This document shows, piece after piece, positions 54,340 through 64,000 of a stretch of 64,000 nt of DNA. Made by a program: the position numbers and the translations under genes. Source of the DNA: Daphnia pulex (lineage: Eukaryota; Arthropoda; Branchiopoda; Diplostraca; Daphniidae); the NCBI RefSeq assembly GCF_021134715.1, contig NC_060018.1:7643501-7707500 (forward strand). The letters run 5' to 3'. Each line of letters opens with the position of its first letter. Positions within the stretch are counted from its first letter, which is position 1. The notes beneath the pieces are model-generated. The model did no database searches. It was not told the DNA's origin and was given only the letters and a program-made list of their open reading frames with translations.

Positions 54340-55480
54340 AAGTGCACCTCCCTTCATTCTGCAGTAAAGACCCCAACAGCGAATAGATTGATGCCGATAG
54401 AGGGAGTATAGAGAACGTCGCTGATAGTGGATTTCTTACTGACACCATTGACTAATGTTACGATGTATATATTTTCTTTTCCAAGGACAGCAGTTCGAGG
54501 TCTACCAATCCCGTTGATCCACCTTGAGTCAGTTTCGAATGGTGTGAAGTTACGCAGCATCCATTGTTGATCAGTAATATGACTGGATGCACCAGAATCT
54601 CGAAAGATGTCGGTTCTGGAACGATTTTCTGTTGAGAAGCATGCTGTGAGGCCATCAATCCGGCAGTCTTCTAGGGCGAGTTGTGTTCAGCTCATCTCTC
54701 TGTTTTATGAAGCATTCTTTCTCTTCGTGGCCATATTTATCACAGTACCCACAGTGTACTGCTTCAGTGTTCTTGAAATCACAGTTCTGTACTTCATGAC
54801 CAAAACTGTTGCAGTGGCTGCAGCGTCAAAAATCGCGAGAGGGTTTATTTTTCAGCAGCCCGGGTTCATTTCGGGTGCATTGAGTGATGCCCCTCGACCT
54901 CTTTGAGGATTGGGACTTCGCCTAAGTGATAAATTCTGTTGTTTTTCAAATTGGACAAACCACCAAATGCGATGAGCCTCAGTGGGCATTGGCTTGATTT
55001 GTCAGTCGTCCTTGACTTAGCCTCTAATTAATGGATTAAGTTTCGTGTTCGCCAAAGAAAGCCTGGTCAGCAGAGCTGAGTCCCCCATTTGTAAGATTTA
55101 GTCGTTCCTCTTCTCTTACGAGTCTTGAGGTTAAGTTTTCTAAAGTTCAATCAGCAATCGGACAGCTCTCAAATGAACATCTAAAATAATGAAGACTTCC
55201 TGGAAAAGTGGTGAGAATCTTTCTACAGATTTCTCATCATCCATGGCAATACCAACTGCTCGAATTTGTTGGGCAATAAGCTTGATAGACTCAATGTGAG
55301 CTCTTATGCAGAGTTCAGGCTTTAGCATGTAGTTTAGAAACTCTTGTACAAGATACAGTTTCCTTTCTGTGGAATTCTGTTGGTATCTGCTAGTCAGTAA
55401 AATCCAAATTTTGCGGGTAGTTTGGCGAGTAAGTAAAAATGTTGCTGTTCTTGATTACAACTTGCGAAGAAATGCATTGC
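54340..55480 (-). pseudogene. Third copia remnant: gag, zinc knuckles, protease
   Basis: Read downward. The gag core at 55330-55140 has AHIESIKLIAQQIRAVGIAM and DDEKSVERF. Two zinc knuckles follow at about 54830-54690, CSHCNSFGHEVQNC and CGYCDKYGHEEKEC, both perfect C-x2-C-x4-H-x4-C. The protease starts FRDSGASSHITDQQWML (catalytic DSGAS, near 54600) and continues in the 54560-54354 frame to ISDVLYTPSIGINLF, where homology stops. Frameshifts separate the parts. Integrase and RT are absent. It has better-preserved active sites than the copy at 7-8.4 kb. Confidence 0.75.
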
Positions 55481-56357
55481 CAGATTATCATCCTGATATC
55501 ATTTGTAAATCAGTGCTTTGTTTGTAACCACTGGTGGAACAGCATTGTTATAATAAAACAAAAACCAGCAAAACAACGTCTCAATTTTGCACGTTTTGTG
55601 CCAAACCAATGCTGACTAATAACAGCTGCATACATGAGGACCAAATAGACACAGTCCCTCCAGGAGCCACTTTGATTGCCCGATGAAATTGGTAAACAGT
55701 TCGGTCTTTCAGGGTCTCCTGAACAAAACCCCATGCATTCAAAGATACCTCCTTCTGCAAATTAACGACAAATTTTCAGGATAAATTACAAATTATCTAA
55801 AGAAAACATTTAAACCTCTTCGAGAGATGAGCATTCTGCGTGATTCCGGGGCGATGACGTCACTTCCAATCTGTTTTTGGAATTTCACAATGGTCATGAG
55901 TACATTCATTCATTAAAACGAGTTAAAAGTATCTCGTGGAATGATTAACCTACCGGGTTTCTTCGCCTGCAACCAGCTTACTGAGTCCTAAAAACTTCTT
56001 GTCACTTTGACACACTTTGAGCTGATTATATCGGGTTTCTAGCTGCTGGACCTTTTGCTCGGCTTAAATGAGGTCACTTTTAGATTTGTTGTACCTATTT
56101 GAAAAAATGAGAACCGAACTTGTTAAACCCCTAGATTTTCCCAAGAAATCAAATCCATTTTTGATAAAAACTCTACTTACTTTAGAAGAGTTTTTACCAA
56201 CTCAGCTTTGTCCCATCCTGCTTCTAGCTCAATTCTTTTCTTTTCTTAAGATTTTTCAAGCAAGATCAATGTTGATTTTCATGTTCGATAGATAAGAAGA
56301 CCCTCTGCAATGTCTCCAAAATACAGACTTCCTGCTGTTGGAGCAATTCTTTTAGTT
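55481..56357. other. Region upstream of the copia gag
   Basis: Probably the gag N-terminus and leader in broken frames. No clear motif. Confidence 0.35.
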
Positions 56358-56480
56358 TTTTTGGAACTCTTTGTTCCAAAAAGCTAACGAACAAAAAAAC
56401 TTTTAACGTCATGAGGCGATAAGCCGACTTTTTTGTTCTAGTGAGGAATAAGGAGCATTCCTTAGTTTAGCATCAGTTGA
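56358..56480 (-). repeat. Copia LTR or leader remnant, second copy
   Basis: Matches 8523-8625 (CTCTTTGTTCCAAAAA..CTAACGAACAAA..CGTCATGAGG). It sits upstream of a minus-strand copia gag as in the first copy. Confidence 0.5.
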
Positions 56481-57230
56481 CGCAGCAATACCGAGGCTTC
56501 CCTGACCCCATCAACTTGCTGTCTACTCGAGCCAGGCCTATTGACCATCAAGTCTGAAATAGTTGCAAAGTGCCAGAATTCGAGGGTGGACGTGGGGCAG
56601 ACGAGATACCATGGTGAAGGATGAGCTTCGCTTGATGGCTTGAGTACCCATCCAGTCTATCGCAAATGATGGATGGTCCAAAGCTCCCATCGTCGAGTTC
56701 CAAGACAGAATGCTTTGAATAACCCTCGAATATTTGTTCTTATTTTTGTGTCTATATATGTGTGTGTGTGTGTGTTTACGACGAACGATTGGGCCCCTGT
56801 GTTGATTAGCTTACAGACAACATTGGGTTAAATTTCTGTGTTGAATGTTTAAACCTCACCCGCCAAGACCCCAAATTGTTGGGTACCTACTTGCTGACCT
56901 AAAACAACTGGCGGATAGTTAAGTGGTTATCGGTTGCCGTTTAATTTTTTTCCCCTTTTTCATGTTACACATTAATTTTCGGTCACCAGTCGCTCTAGCA
57001 CGTCTCATTATCACTACTAACTTACCACTCCTTGGCTGATGTCGTTTAAGTTGCTGCTAGATCGACAACGTGTCAAAGTCACAGATCCCCTACGACCAAG
57101 GGTAACTATAAAACAAAAAAAAAAATACAATAAAGCCCCTCTCAATCTTTACTTAATCCTTACCTTTTGGTTATTTCGTTCACGTTTTTTATATGAGCTA
57201 AGAAGGCTGCGAAATCATCGACTAAAACTT
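56481..57230. other. Spacer with a TG microsatellite
   Basis: A (TG)n run lies at 56758-56774. A TGTTGGGTACC motif near 56878 could be an LTR start, but no partner was found. Confidence 0.4.
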
Positions 57231-57473
57231 ATCGTAAAGCTTATCAACGCAGGCCTAGTGCTAAACGAAATCACCGTAAAAGGCGTACAACTACCCAAAG
57301 AAGTCAGGTGAAATCACGCCAAAGATTCCCTTCGGCCAAGAAGCGGTAGTGTATATTCTGTTACGTTGAAGGCCACAGGTACAGGAACTGTCCCATTCAC
57401 AAGTAGTGGTTGGAAACCAGAAGGCGTAAAAGCGAGGGCGACCGACAAGCAAGTGTCCGTGAGTAAATTGTTT
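57231..57473 (+). pseudogene. Retroelement gag tail with zinc knuckle
   Basis: One frame reads QRRPSAKRNHRKRRTTTQRS, then QRFPSAKKR, a TAG, and CIFCYVEGHRYRNCPIH, followed by a second TAG. A basic stretch followed by a C-x2-C-x4-H-x4-C knuckle is the C-terminal end of many gag proteins. Two stops show decay. The element type cannot be told, and no pol follows. Confidence 0.5.
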
Positions 57474-58274
57474 ATTTTTGTTTGTCAATGCCTTACATTG
57501 TAAATAAAAGTCAACCTTATTTTTTTATTTTGGTCTGACTAGCTTTGAGCGATCATGACCTACAGGCCAACTGTTTCCAAACTCGGAATTTTCTGTGAAT
57601 TTGTGAGTAAGGCGTATGATACCCACTCGCATTACAGCGGTGGAATACTGAACATTCTACCCCCCGACAACGGAACACTTTTTATCTCTTAAAACACATT
57701 GTGAAGCCATCAGTAATGCCACATTGGCAAGAGTACGAAAAAAAGCGAGATAAAATTCCACAAAGAAGATCTCTCATGTGTCGCTTGATCAATTCATTAG
57801 GAGACGCGTTAAGCCTTCGCTGAATAAAGCAGGATTTGCCACTTGTGGTTCCAATTCCTTTTGGCCGGAAAATTTCCAATTGTTCGACGTTTGTCTTTTT
57901 TCTTATCCTTTTGTGTGTTTTTTTGCTTAATGTTTTGGGTTTTTCCCATGGCCATCGTTTTTTTTTGTTGTTTAATGTTTGGGGGTTTCCCCATGGTAAT
58001 CCCCAAACCCATTTACTAGAAGTCTTCCAAACTTGAGTGCGACATTTCTTCCATACCACAAAAACCCTAGAACAAAAATACATGAAATAAATGTCTGTCA
58101 ATTGTTAGCCCGAGATACACGTTGAAAATTTGAACTTGACCAGCGCTAACTATCTTCACAGTGGCTTACCAAAGTATTGGATCGTGTAAGTTGTAAGTAT
58201 TAAAAAAAATTATATGCAGAAATTCCCCATTATTTCACCTAATTGTGTTATTCATTTCTATGTTTGGAATACAG
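57474..58274. other. Spacer
   Basis: Frames at 57682-58101 minus and 57836-58036 plus arise from a short duplicated GGTTT(T/C)(C)CCCATGG block. A plus-strand piece at 57680-57830 looks coding (RRSLMCRLINSLGDALSLR), unrecognised. Confidence 0.35.
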
Positions 58275-58717
58275 GTGTTCCTGAACGGCACGCCACACGT
58301 CTTCTGCAACTGCTAAAAAAGCTGTACCCAATCGAGTTTAAGAAATTCTCCAACTTTCAATAGTGAGTGACCTGAGTCTTCTACATGAAATACTTTTTGC
58401 TTTTTGATTCTAGTTATTTTCTTTTTTCCACTTTTATCTGGCTATTCACAAGAACTGCGTGTGTCATGCCACATGTGCTTATGGTGGCCGACCTCCTATA
58501 CCTTTTTCACTGCATCAAACAGGAACCGGGTCATTTAGTTTTGATCTACCCCAGTGCGTTTCATATGGTTGTCAACGCGGGTCCCAATTGCGACGAGGCT
58601 ATCAACCTGTGTATATCACAGTGGGAGCGTTTCGCCCACAAGCCCGAGTGCACGTGTAAGACAGAATACACTGCAGTGCAAGAGAAGTTAGACTTGTCAA
58701 CATGCTCACCAACTTAG
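58275..58717 (+). pseudogene. KDM4-type JmjC histone demethylase fragment
   Basis: Exon 1 (58275-58362, ATACAG acceptor, GTGAGT donor) encodes VPERHATRLLQLLKKLYPIE and FKKFSNFQ. Exon 2 (from 58453, CACAAG acceptor) continues CVMPHVLMVADLLYLFHCIK, then QEPGHLVLIYPSAFHMVVNA and GPNCDEAINLCISQWERFAH, and ends PECTCK before a stop at 58717. The order matches the JmjC domain of KDM4/JMJD2 (VP..H..RL, LRHK..L, Q..GEF...FP..YH, N.G.NCAE..NF, CTC). The Fe-binding His of the N-H-G motif is Ala here, while the CTC zinc ligands remain. With only two exons it is an inactive fragment. Confidence 0.6.
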
Positions 58718-58836
58718 GAAGTGTACACTGATGGGAAAGTAAACACTGACGTTGCACATGCGGGTCATAGTGGTAAATTTTTATTAGTGAGAAACAAAAA
58801 GTAACCCCTTTCATTAAATATTTCTTTGTTATCTAG
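58718..58836. other. Short spacer
   Basis: Nothing recognised. Confidence 0.4.
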
Positions 58837-59152
58837 ATTATGACATTGATTATTGGGCAAGCGACGCCGCTGAACCTGGATGCCCTCAGCAGGAATTTCA
58901 GCTTACGTGCTAGACGAAGGGGCTGCCTCGACATTATCTTACTAACCGGACAACACTCGCGTTTCCAAGGAAGTTTGCTTGTTTGCGGAAGAGCATCCAC
59001 CATTAAAAGATTGCTACAATATGGATGAGGGCAAACTGGAAGCAACGAGTCCACATCTGGTCGCCGACATTGACATAGACTGTACAGTCAACATTCGGTT
59101 ATTGCTGTCCGACATTCAATTGTTGGCAGCGGACAACCCGTTCAACGACAGG
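58837..59152 (+). other. Unidentified exon with a frameshift
   Basis: After a TCTAG acceptor the frame reads YDIDYWASDAAEPGCPQQEF. In another frame it continues as EEHPPLKDCYNMDEGKLEAT, PHLVADIDIDCTVNIRLLLS and IQLLAADNPFNDR, to an ACAG/GTAATT donor. It looks like a real but damaged exon. It could belong to the same locus as the KDM4 fragment, but I do not recognise it. Confidence 0.35.
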
Positions 59153-59595
59153 TAATTTTTCTCAGTTGCCTTTGGTTCGTTCAACGGAATATGATTCTGT
59201 TTGTGTATCTTTCATTTTTTGGGTCGTTTTTAGCCTGGTTGACTATTCTTATTTTTCCTATATGTCTTCCAAATCCTTTCATCTGCTCGGCTTTTTTTAT
59301 CACCAAATTAGAAAGGTATGTCAGTTTTATTTACATGTGGGAGTGTGACTCTGTTTGAACTGATAATTTCATTGTTTCCCTTTTTTCCACCCCTTCCCTT
59401 CTCCACGTACAGGAAAAATTGGATGGAACCCTGCATGGTCCTGGTTGGTGCCAAAAGCGTATGGTCGTTCCACCATAACTGAAAGGTCGAGCATCTTCAA
59501 TTGGTTACCTTGGAGGGAACATCGAGGAAGAATCGACTCCTAATGCTGGTCGTGGTCGACATCTTAGCGTTGCAGCTAGAATTGCTGCTGCTGCA
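59153..59595. other. Spacer
   Basis: No supported gene. Confidence 0.4.
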
Positions 59596-60035
59596 GCAGT
59601 TCTTCCACCTCCAGTCGGTCGCAGTTGACCTCTTCCTGCTGTTGGAGCAGTTCTACCACCTCCAGTCGGTCGCAGTCGACCTCTTCCTGCTGTCGGAGGA
59701 GTTCCACCACCTCCAGTCGGTCGCAGTCGACCACTTCCTTCTGTTAGAGCAGTTCTTCCACCTCCAGTCGGTCCAGTTGAAATTCTTCCTGCTGTTGGAG
59801 CAGTTCTTACCACCTCCAGTCGGTCCAGTTGAAATTCTTCCTGCTGTTGGAGCAGTTCTTCCACCTCCAGTCGGTCCAGTTGAAATTCTTCCTGCTGTTG
59901 GAGCAGTTCTTCCACCTCCAGTTGGTCCAGTCGAAACTCTTCCTGCTGTTGGAGCAGTTCTTCCACCTCCAGTCGGTCCAGTCGAAATTGTTCCTGCTGT
60001 TGGAGCAGTTCTTCCACCTCCAGTCGGTTGTAGTC
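59596..60035. repeat. 51-bp minisatellite, about 8.5 copies
   Basis: The unit GCAGTTCTTCCACCTCCAGT followed by CGGTCCAGTTGAAATTC and so on repeats every 51 bp. Being a multiple of three and stop-poor, it is open on both strands: plus reads LPPPVGPVEILPAVGAV (17 residues) and minus reads EELLQQQEEFQLDRLEV, a coiled-coil heptad. The first copies use CGCAGT(C/T)GACCTC in place of CCAGTTGAAATTC. No flanking exon supports translation. Confidence 0.9.
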
Positions 60036-60410
60036 CTCCTATTCTAACACGTCATATAGGAGTGCAATACGACATGTTCAGATTTTTGACAAAGCATGTT
60101 CGGGCAGCAGCTATTGTCAAAAGCGTCGAAATCGTAGATTCTCAGAACTGCGGCGCTTTCCTCATATATTACGTCGTCATAAGTTGACACCCTTGATATA
60201 GTTCTATTCTGATTTGTTGTTTTCACTGTTTGTTACTATGTACAATTCTTTCGTTTTATCCTTTGTTCGGTAGTGCGGGACATCGGAAGCTGTCGAGCGC
60301 CTAAAATGTGAAAGTAAGAGCTACACTGATTTCGTCTCCTTGGCAAGGCCACGGAGGATGAAAAAAAGGAAGGACATCGCTCCATAAGCCCCTACAGCAA
60401 GAAGTGAAGA
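60036..60410. other. Spacer left of the Harbinger element
   Basis: Contains the segment near 60351-60419 that is also found at 36711-36771. No gene. Confidence 0.45.
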
Positions 60411-60665
60411 CACCAGGGGTACGTCCAAAGTCCAGAAAAGTTAGCTGGGCTATCTAAGGTGAACGTTTAGACAGCCTTGATATCCTGATTTCTTGAATTG
60501 CTATTGGTCCAACGTAAAAAATCGATTATTTGTGGTTTTTTAACTTAGCATCCAATATTTTCGTCTAGGTTGCCAAACATCAGAATATGTAGCAGTGAAA
60601 GTCAGCTGTTGCTTTGTTTGAGTTCACCCCGTCACCCGTCATTTTGAAAGAAAGACACAGTGAAA

Positions 60666-62079
60666 ATGGACGGCCTCCTGAATTTTCTTGCATTTGATGA
60701 CAACGACGCTGATGTTGCTTCGTTGGTTATTCAATTGTGGCTTCGCAGAAAATCTCCATTACAAGTGTGGTTAAAAGAAAAAAGAAGAACTCTGCAACGC
60801 ATTTTGAGAAACACTCGAATCGGTATGTTGAATTTCATCCAACAAACGCTGCCTAGATATCCCGACATACAGTTTTTTGAAAACTTTAGAATGTCACGAA
60901 CTACTTTCCAGGTACTTACATGTAATGTTTTACGCTATATGTCTCACATAATAATCAATGTTTATCTTATTATTAACAGGATATTTTGACAGAATTTGGG
61001 GAAAGTGTAGATGTTAGACATCGTGGAGAACACAACGAAGTTCCCTTTTCTCTCAAATTCTTAGTAACCATATGGTGGCTAGGGAATCAAGAAACTTTCC
61101 GCCAAATTGCCGATAGGTTTGGAACTACCAGAGGTAACTTTACTTCAGATTGAAATTGTTGCTGACAAAGTTAGATGTTTACTAGTCCCTTCACCTTATT
61201 CCAGGGAACGCCCATCACATTGTAAAAACAACTCTAATAGTTATTGGAGAACGAGCTGTTGATTACATTAAATGGCCAACTGGAGCAGAGATGGAGGAAG
61301 TGGTATCAAAACATACTTTCCCGAACACAATAGGTACTTGCAAAATCTGCTCTGTACCCAATCTTATTTGTTCTTTGTTTTCACTGCTTCTTTACTGATT
61401 TTAGGGATGATTGACACAACGGATATATTAATAAAACAACCTTTAAGGCATTTGGCAGCCTATACCAATCGGAAATCCACGACATCAGTAAAAATACAGG
61501 GTGTATGTGACTCTAGGAAATGTTTCTTGGACATAAGTGCAGGCTGGCCTGGTTCTATGCACGATGCCAGGATTTATGGCATGTCATCACTTTCTGGTGC
61601 TATAAATGAAAAGTTAGCTGGCACAAATTTCTACATGCTAGGAGACTCTGCATATCCCCTGAGTGCACGACTGATGAAACCATACAGAAATGGTGGTTTC
61701 CTAAACCAGGTATATAAGTATGAAAAAGATATTTGAGAAGCGAAAGCGCTAATATTTTGTTATTGGACAGGCACAGATCAACTACAATCACCAACATAGC
61801 CAACAACGATCTACAATTGAATGTACGTTCGCGTTGCTTAAGGGGAAATGGCGGAAACTTAAATATTTAGACGTTACCAATTTGTCTATTATTCCCCATA
61901 TTCTTGTTGCCGCTTGTGTATTGCACAATTATGTGGTGGATGTTGAAGGCGATGAATGGTACGATGACGATTTTGATAATAACAGTGACGACGAATTTCA
62001 ATTTAATGCAAACGAGTCTGATGAAGATGAGGAAGATGGCGCTACAGCATTACGAAATAGAATTGCGGCATCTTTATAA
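60666..62079 (+). CDS. PIF/Harbinger DDE transposase, five exons, intact
   Basis: Exons 60666-60911, 60980-61133, 61205-61333, 61405-61709 and 61771-62079 join in phase (introns 68, 71, 71 and 61 bp) into 380 residues. The N-terminal half ends RHRGEHNEVPFSLKFLVTIW and includes FRQIADRFGTTRGNAHHIV, the HTH that recognises element ends. Catalytic triad: Asp in GMIDTTDILI, Asp in LGDSAYPLS and Glu in RSTIECTFALLKGKWRKLK. The end is acidic (DEDEEDGATAL). The length fits Harbinger/HARBI1 (about 350-400 residues). The in-frame GTG six bases upstream is unlikely to be the start. No stop or shift was found, so it may still be active. Confidence 0.85.
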
Positions 62080-62203
62080 TTGGTTTTGTGATATTGTGGT
62101 CGCGTTTTAAAATTAACACACGTCTAATAAAGTAAGCAAAAAATAACGACTCAATACACACTTTCAAGAAATCTGTTTCATTTCCCATACATAAGAATGA
62201 ATG

Positions 62204-63621
62204 TTATTTAGATTCTTGAAGAACCACTAGTCTTTCTAGTAAATTGTTTTTTTGTTGACCCTGTTGACGCAAATCCGCCATGATCTCCAAAAAAGTTGTA
62301 TTCGATTTGTCACGTTCAGCTTCGTTATCAGCAAGAATTTTGATGATGTCACTTGTTGCTACTCGCTTCCTTTTAGGATTACGCGTTTCCTCTACGTCTT
62401 CCTCGTCGTCATGGTCCTAATTGAAAAAAAAACAAAAATCATTACCAATGACAAGGTAAGAAAGAAAATGTTTCATACCCATCGCCGTTTAATAGCCCGG
62501 TATCCAGCCGCCCCCGCTTCGATAATATTGTCAGGGTTGACAGCAACATCCTTGCGAAGTAAGTCATCCATTGCGTTCCAAAAAGGCCATTTAGTTTCCC
62601 CAGCTGCACCAGTGCTTTATTGGCGGGATTGAATCTGTTTGTAGCGGGCTTTAAGGTTTTTGAATTTGTCCCGACACATTCGAGCAGTAACACCTTTTGC
62701 ACCTTTTTCTTGTAGTGTGCCAGCTATTTTTCCCACAGTTGGATTGGTTGACGATGTCCAGCAAATTTCTTTTCAAGTGGTTTGTATGTTGCAAGAAGGA
62801 GATTTGTTCTTGCTTCCGTAAACCAATAAAGACCTTTTCCATCTTCATCACCTTCACTACTTTCAGCATTTTCCTCATTGTTTGCATACTGCGCTGGATC
62901 TTCACCAGGCCAAGCGAGCCAATCTGTTTCTTCTACTTCGTCTTGATTATTGGAAGGGAGTGTAGTGGTTGGGCTATTGGATTTACCACGGCCACGTCCT
63001 CCATTGATTCTAATTCCTCCCCTGGCACGTCCACGTCCACGTTCAGTTTCACCACGTCGAATCACAGCATTGACTCCAGCACGACTGCGGCCACGACCTG
63101 CGACATTTCCGCTACGATCAGCAATTGTAGCAGTAGTCTTCCTGGTAGTCTGATGAACATCAATAATAATTTTGTTAAAATAAAGGTTTTAAATTCATAT
63201 ATATAAATAGTTACGTGAGATTTATTGGTGGCTGCAATGTCCGGCAGAGAAACGCTAGTGGAAGGTCCGGCAGTATCTTTAATAGGGGACCCAGGGTGAT
63301 CTTTATCACAGGGAGAAATTTCCGGACTTTATTTAAATTTTTCTACAAGCCGTCGTGCAAATTCTTTTTTCTAAAACCATAAAAAACATGGTTAATACAT
63401 ATATTACATAGAATTATAATTACACATAGAGCTTCTAATAGGATTTCAGAGCGCACATGCCAACAATGTCAAGGCAATAACAAGCTAAGAAATTTACAAT
63501 TAATTAACAAATTTTGAAAATAAATCTCACCCTTTAACAATCGTTCCTTTTGACTCGATGTTAGCCTAAATTTCCGAATAACACCATCAATAGCAATGGC
63601 TGCAATTTCGGTCTCCGACAT
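62204..63621 (-). pseudogene. Harbinger partner gene, Myb/MADF-like DNA-binding protein, damaged
   Basis: Read downward. Exon 1 (63621-63531) encodes MSETEIAAIAIDGVIRKFRL and a GTGAGA donor. A second exon (to 63215) has RRLVEKFK, a stop, then DHPGSPIKDTAGPSTSVSLP. Exon 3 (63149-62479) has RG-rich repeats, an acidic linker and a trihelix/MADF-like domain: GLYWFTEARTNLLLATYKPL, then LWEK, a one-base shift at the A-run near 62730, KIAGTLQEKGAKGVTARMCR and DKFKNLKARYKQIQSRQ. A TAA stop at 62624 precedes STGAAGETKWPFWNAMDDLL. Exon 4 (62417-62204) encodes the C-terminal ERDKSNTTFLEIMADLRQQG and a stop. In Harbinger elements this protein helps import the transposase and binds DNA. Two stops and one shift disable this copy. 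Confidence 0.65.
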
Positions 63622-63917
63622 GTTTGCTCTAGGAAGCTTTCTTTTGAACTGAGTGGCAACAGTTTCACATTTTGCAAGGGGTATCAGCTCTAACGACAAA
63701 GGAAGAAAAAAATAGAAGGGTAGGTAAGATACTCGAGAAAAAATGAAAACCTAGGAAAAAAAGAAAAACGGCAGGCGAATTTAAATAATTTTCTTTCTTT
63801 TTTTCTACCATTATCCACTGTTGCCAAACTATCAGAATTTTAAAGAGAAATATTCTTTTGAGCCAGCCAATGGCAGTCGCTATGGCTATCAAGGGGCAAG
63901 CTAGCATGTAGCTAGCC
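63622..63917. other. Inner right flank of the Harbinger element
   Basis: Non-coding sequence between the partner gene and the right inverted repeat, with a T- and A-rich stretch. Nothing else recognised. Confidence 0.5.
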
Positions 63918-64000
63918 AGGCTGTCTAAACGTTCAACTTAGATAGCCCAGCTAACTTTTTTTGGACTTTGGACGCACCCCAGTGTACCCCTACTAAAAGT

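Larger units (their letters stand above)
60411..63985. mobile_element. PIF/Harbinger transposon, near complete
   Basis: The left end (about 60415-60475: GGGGTACGTCCAAAGTCCAG, then GTTAGCTGGGCTATCTAAGG and GAACGTTTAGACAGCC) is inverted at the right end (63918-63980) with a few differences, giving inverted repeats of about 60 bp. Between them are a plus-strand DDE transposase and a convergent minus-strand Myb/MADF-like gene, the standard two-gene make-up of Harbinger elements. The 3-bp target duplication could not be fixed. The transposase is intact and the partner gene is damaged. Confidence 0.8.

Noticed and set aside
59501..60187. 228-codon Pro-rich open frame
   Set aside because: It is created by the 51-bp minisatellite, which is open in several frames on both strands. 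No splice or start context supports it.

Overview
This window looks like a euchromatic but transposon-rich stretch of an arthropod nuclear genome, most likely a crustacean of the Daphnia type. That is an inference from AT-rich spacers, coding exons split by GT..AG introns of about 55-75 bp, and animal-type genes such as cullin-2, FLVCR, GCN1, UBE3C, a KDM4-like demethylase and dynein heavy chain. No operons, bacterial genes or CRISPR arrays are present. Most long open frames are shadows; real coding sequence lies in short exons.

Layout. 0-5 kb: a hAT tail fragment, then a complete hAT-like element (2959-4910) with 8-bp target duplications and long inverted ends that carries two cullin-2 exons. 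A 1.6-kb segment spanning its left end is tandemly duplicated. 5-10 kb: a fold-back repeat, a decayed dynein heavy-chain fragment, and two broken copia elements. 11-16 kb: ordinary-looking genic DNA with isolated exons and much simple sequence. 16-17 kb: a four-exon C2H2 zinc-finger gene start with a duplicated first exon. 17.5-18.7 kb and 36.8-38 kb: two copies of a 1.18-kb repeat with an RRM-like exon. 19-22 kb: local repeats, a MITE and a LINE fragment. 22-31 kb: very AT-rich decayed DNA with hAT, KDZ-like and HTH fragments. 32-36 kb: a signal-peptide exon, an apparently intact chromodomain gene, and fragments of FLVCR and UBE3C. 38-41 kb: zinc-finger remnants and a MITE with a tRNA-like stretch. 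43-46.6 kb: a GCN1 fragment and a DIRS-like retroelement. 48-54 kb: perfect palindromes, a FLYWCH gene start and a duplicated exon. 54-57.5 kb: a copia gag-protease and another gag remnant. 58-60 kb: a KDM4 JmjC fragment and a 51-bp minisatellite. 60.4-64 kb: a PIF/Harbinger transposon with an intact five-exon transposase and a damaged Myb/MADF-like partner gene.

There is no single pathway here. The theme is gene-fragment capture and decay: at least six conserved host genes appear only as one to five exons, interleaved with DNA transposons. The most striking items are the hAT-like element with captured cullin-2 exons, the Harbinger element, a perfect 77-bp inverted repeat at 49.8-50.0 kb, and the small chromodomain gene that may sit in an intron of the FLVCR fragment. 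All identifications are by eye from motifs and remembered family features; no search was run.
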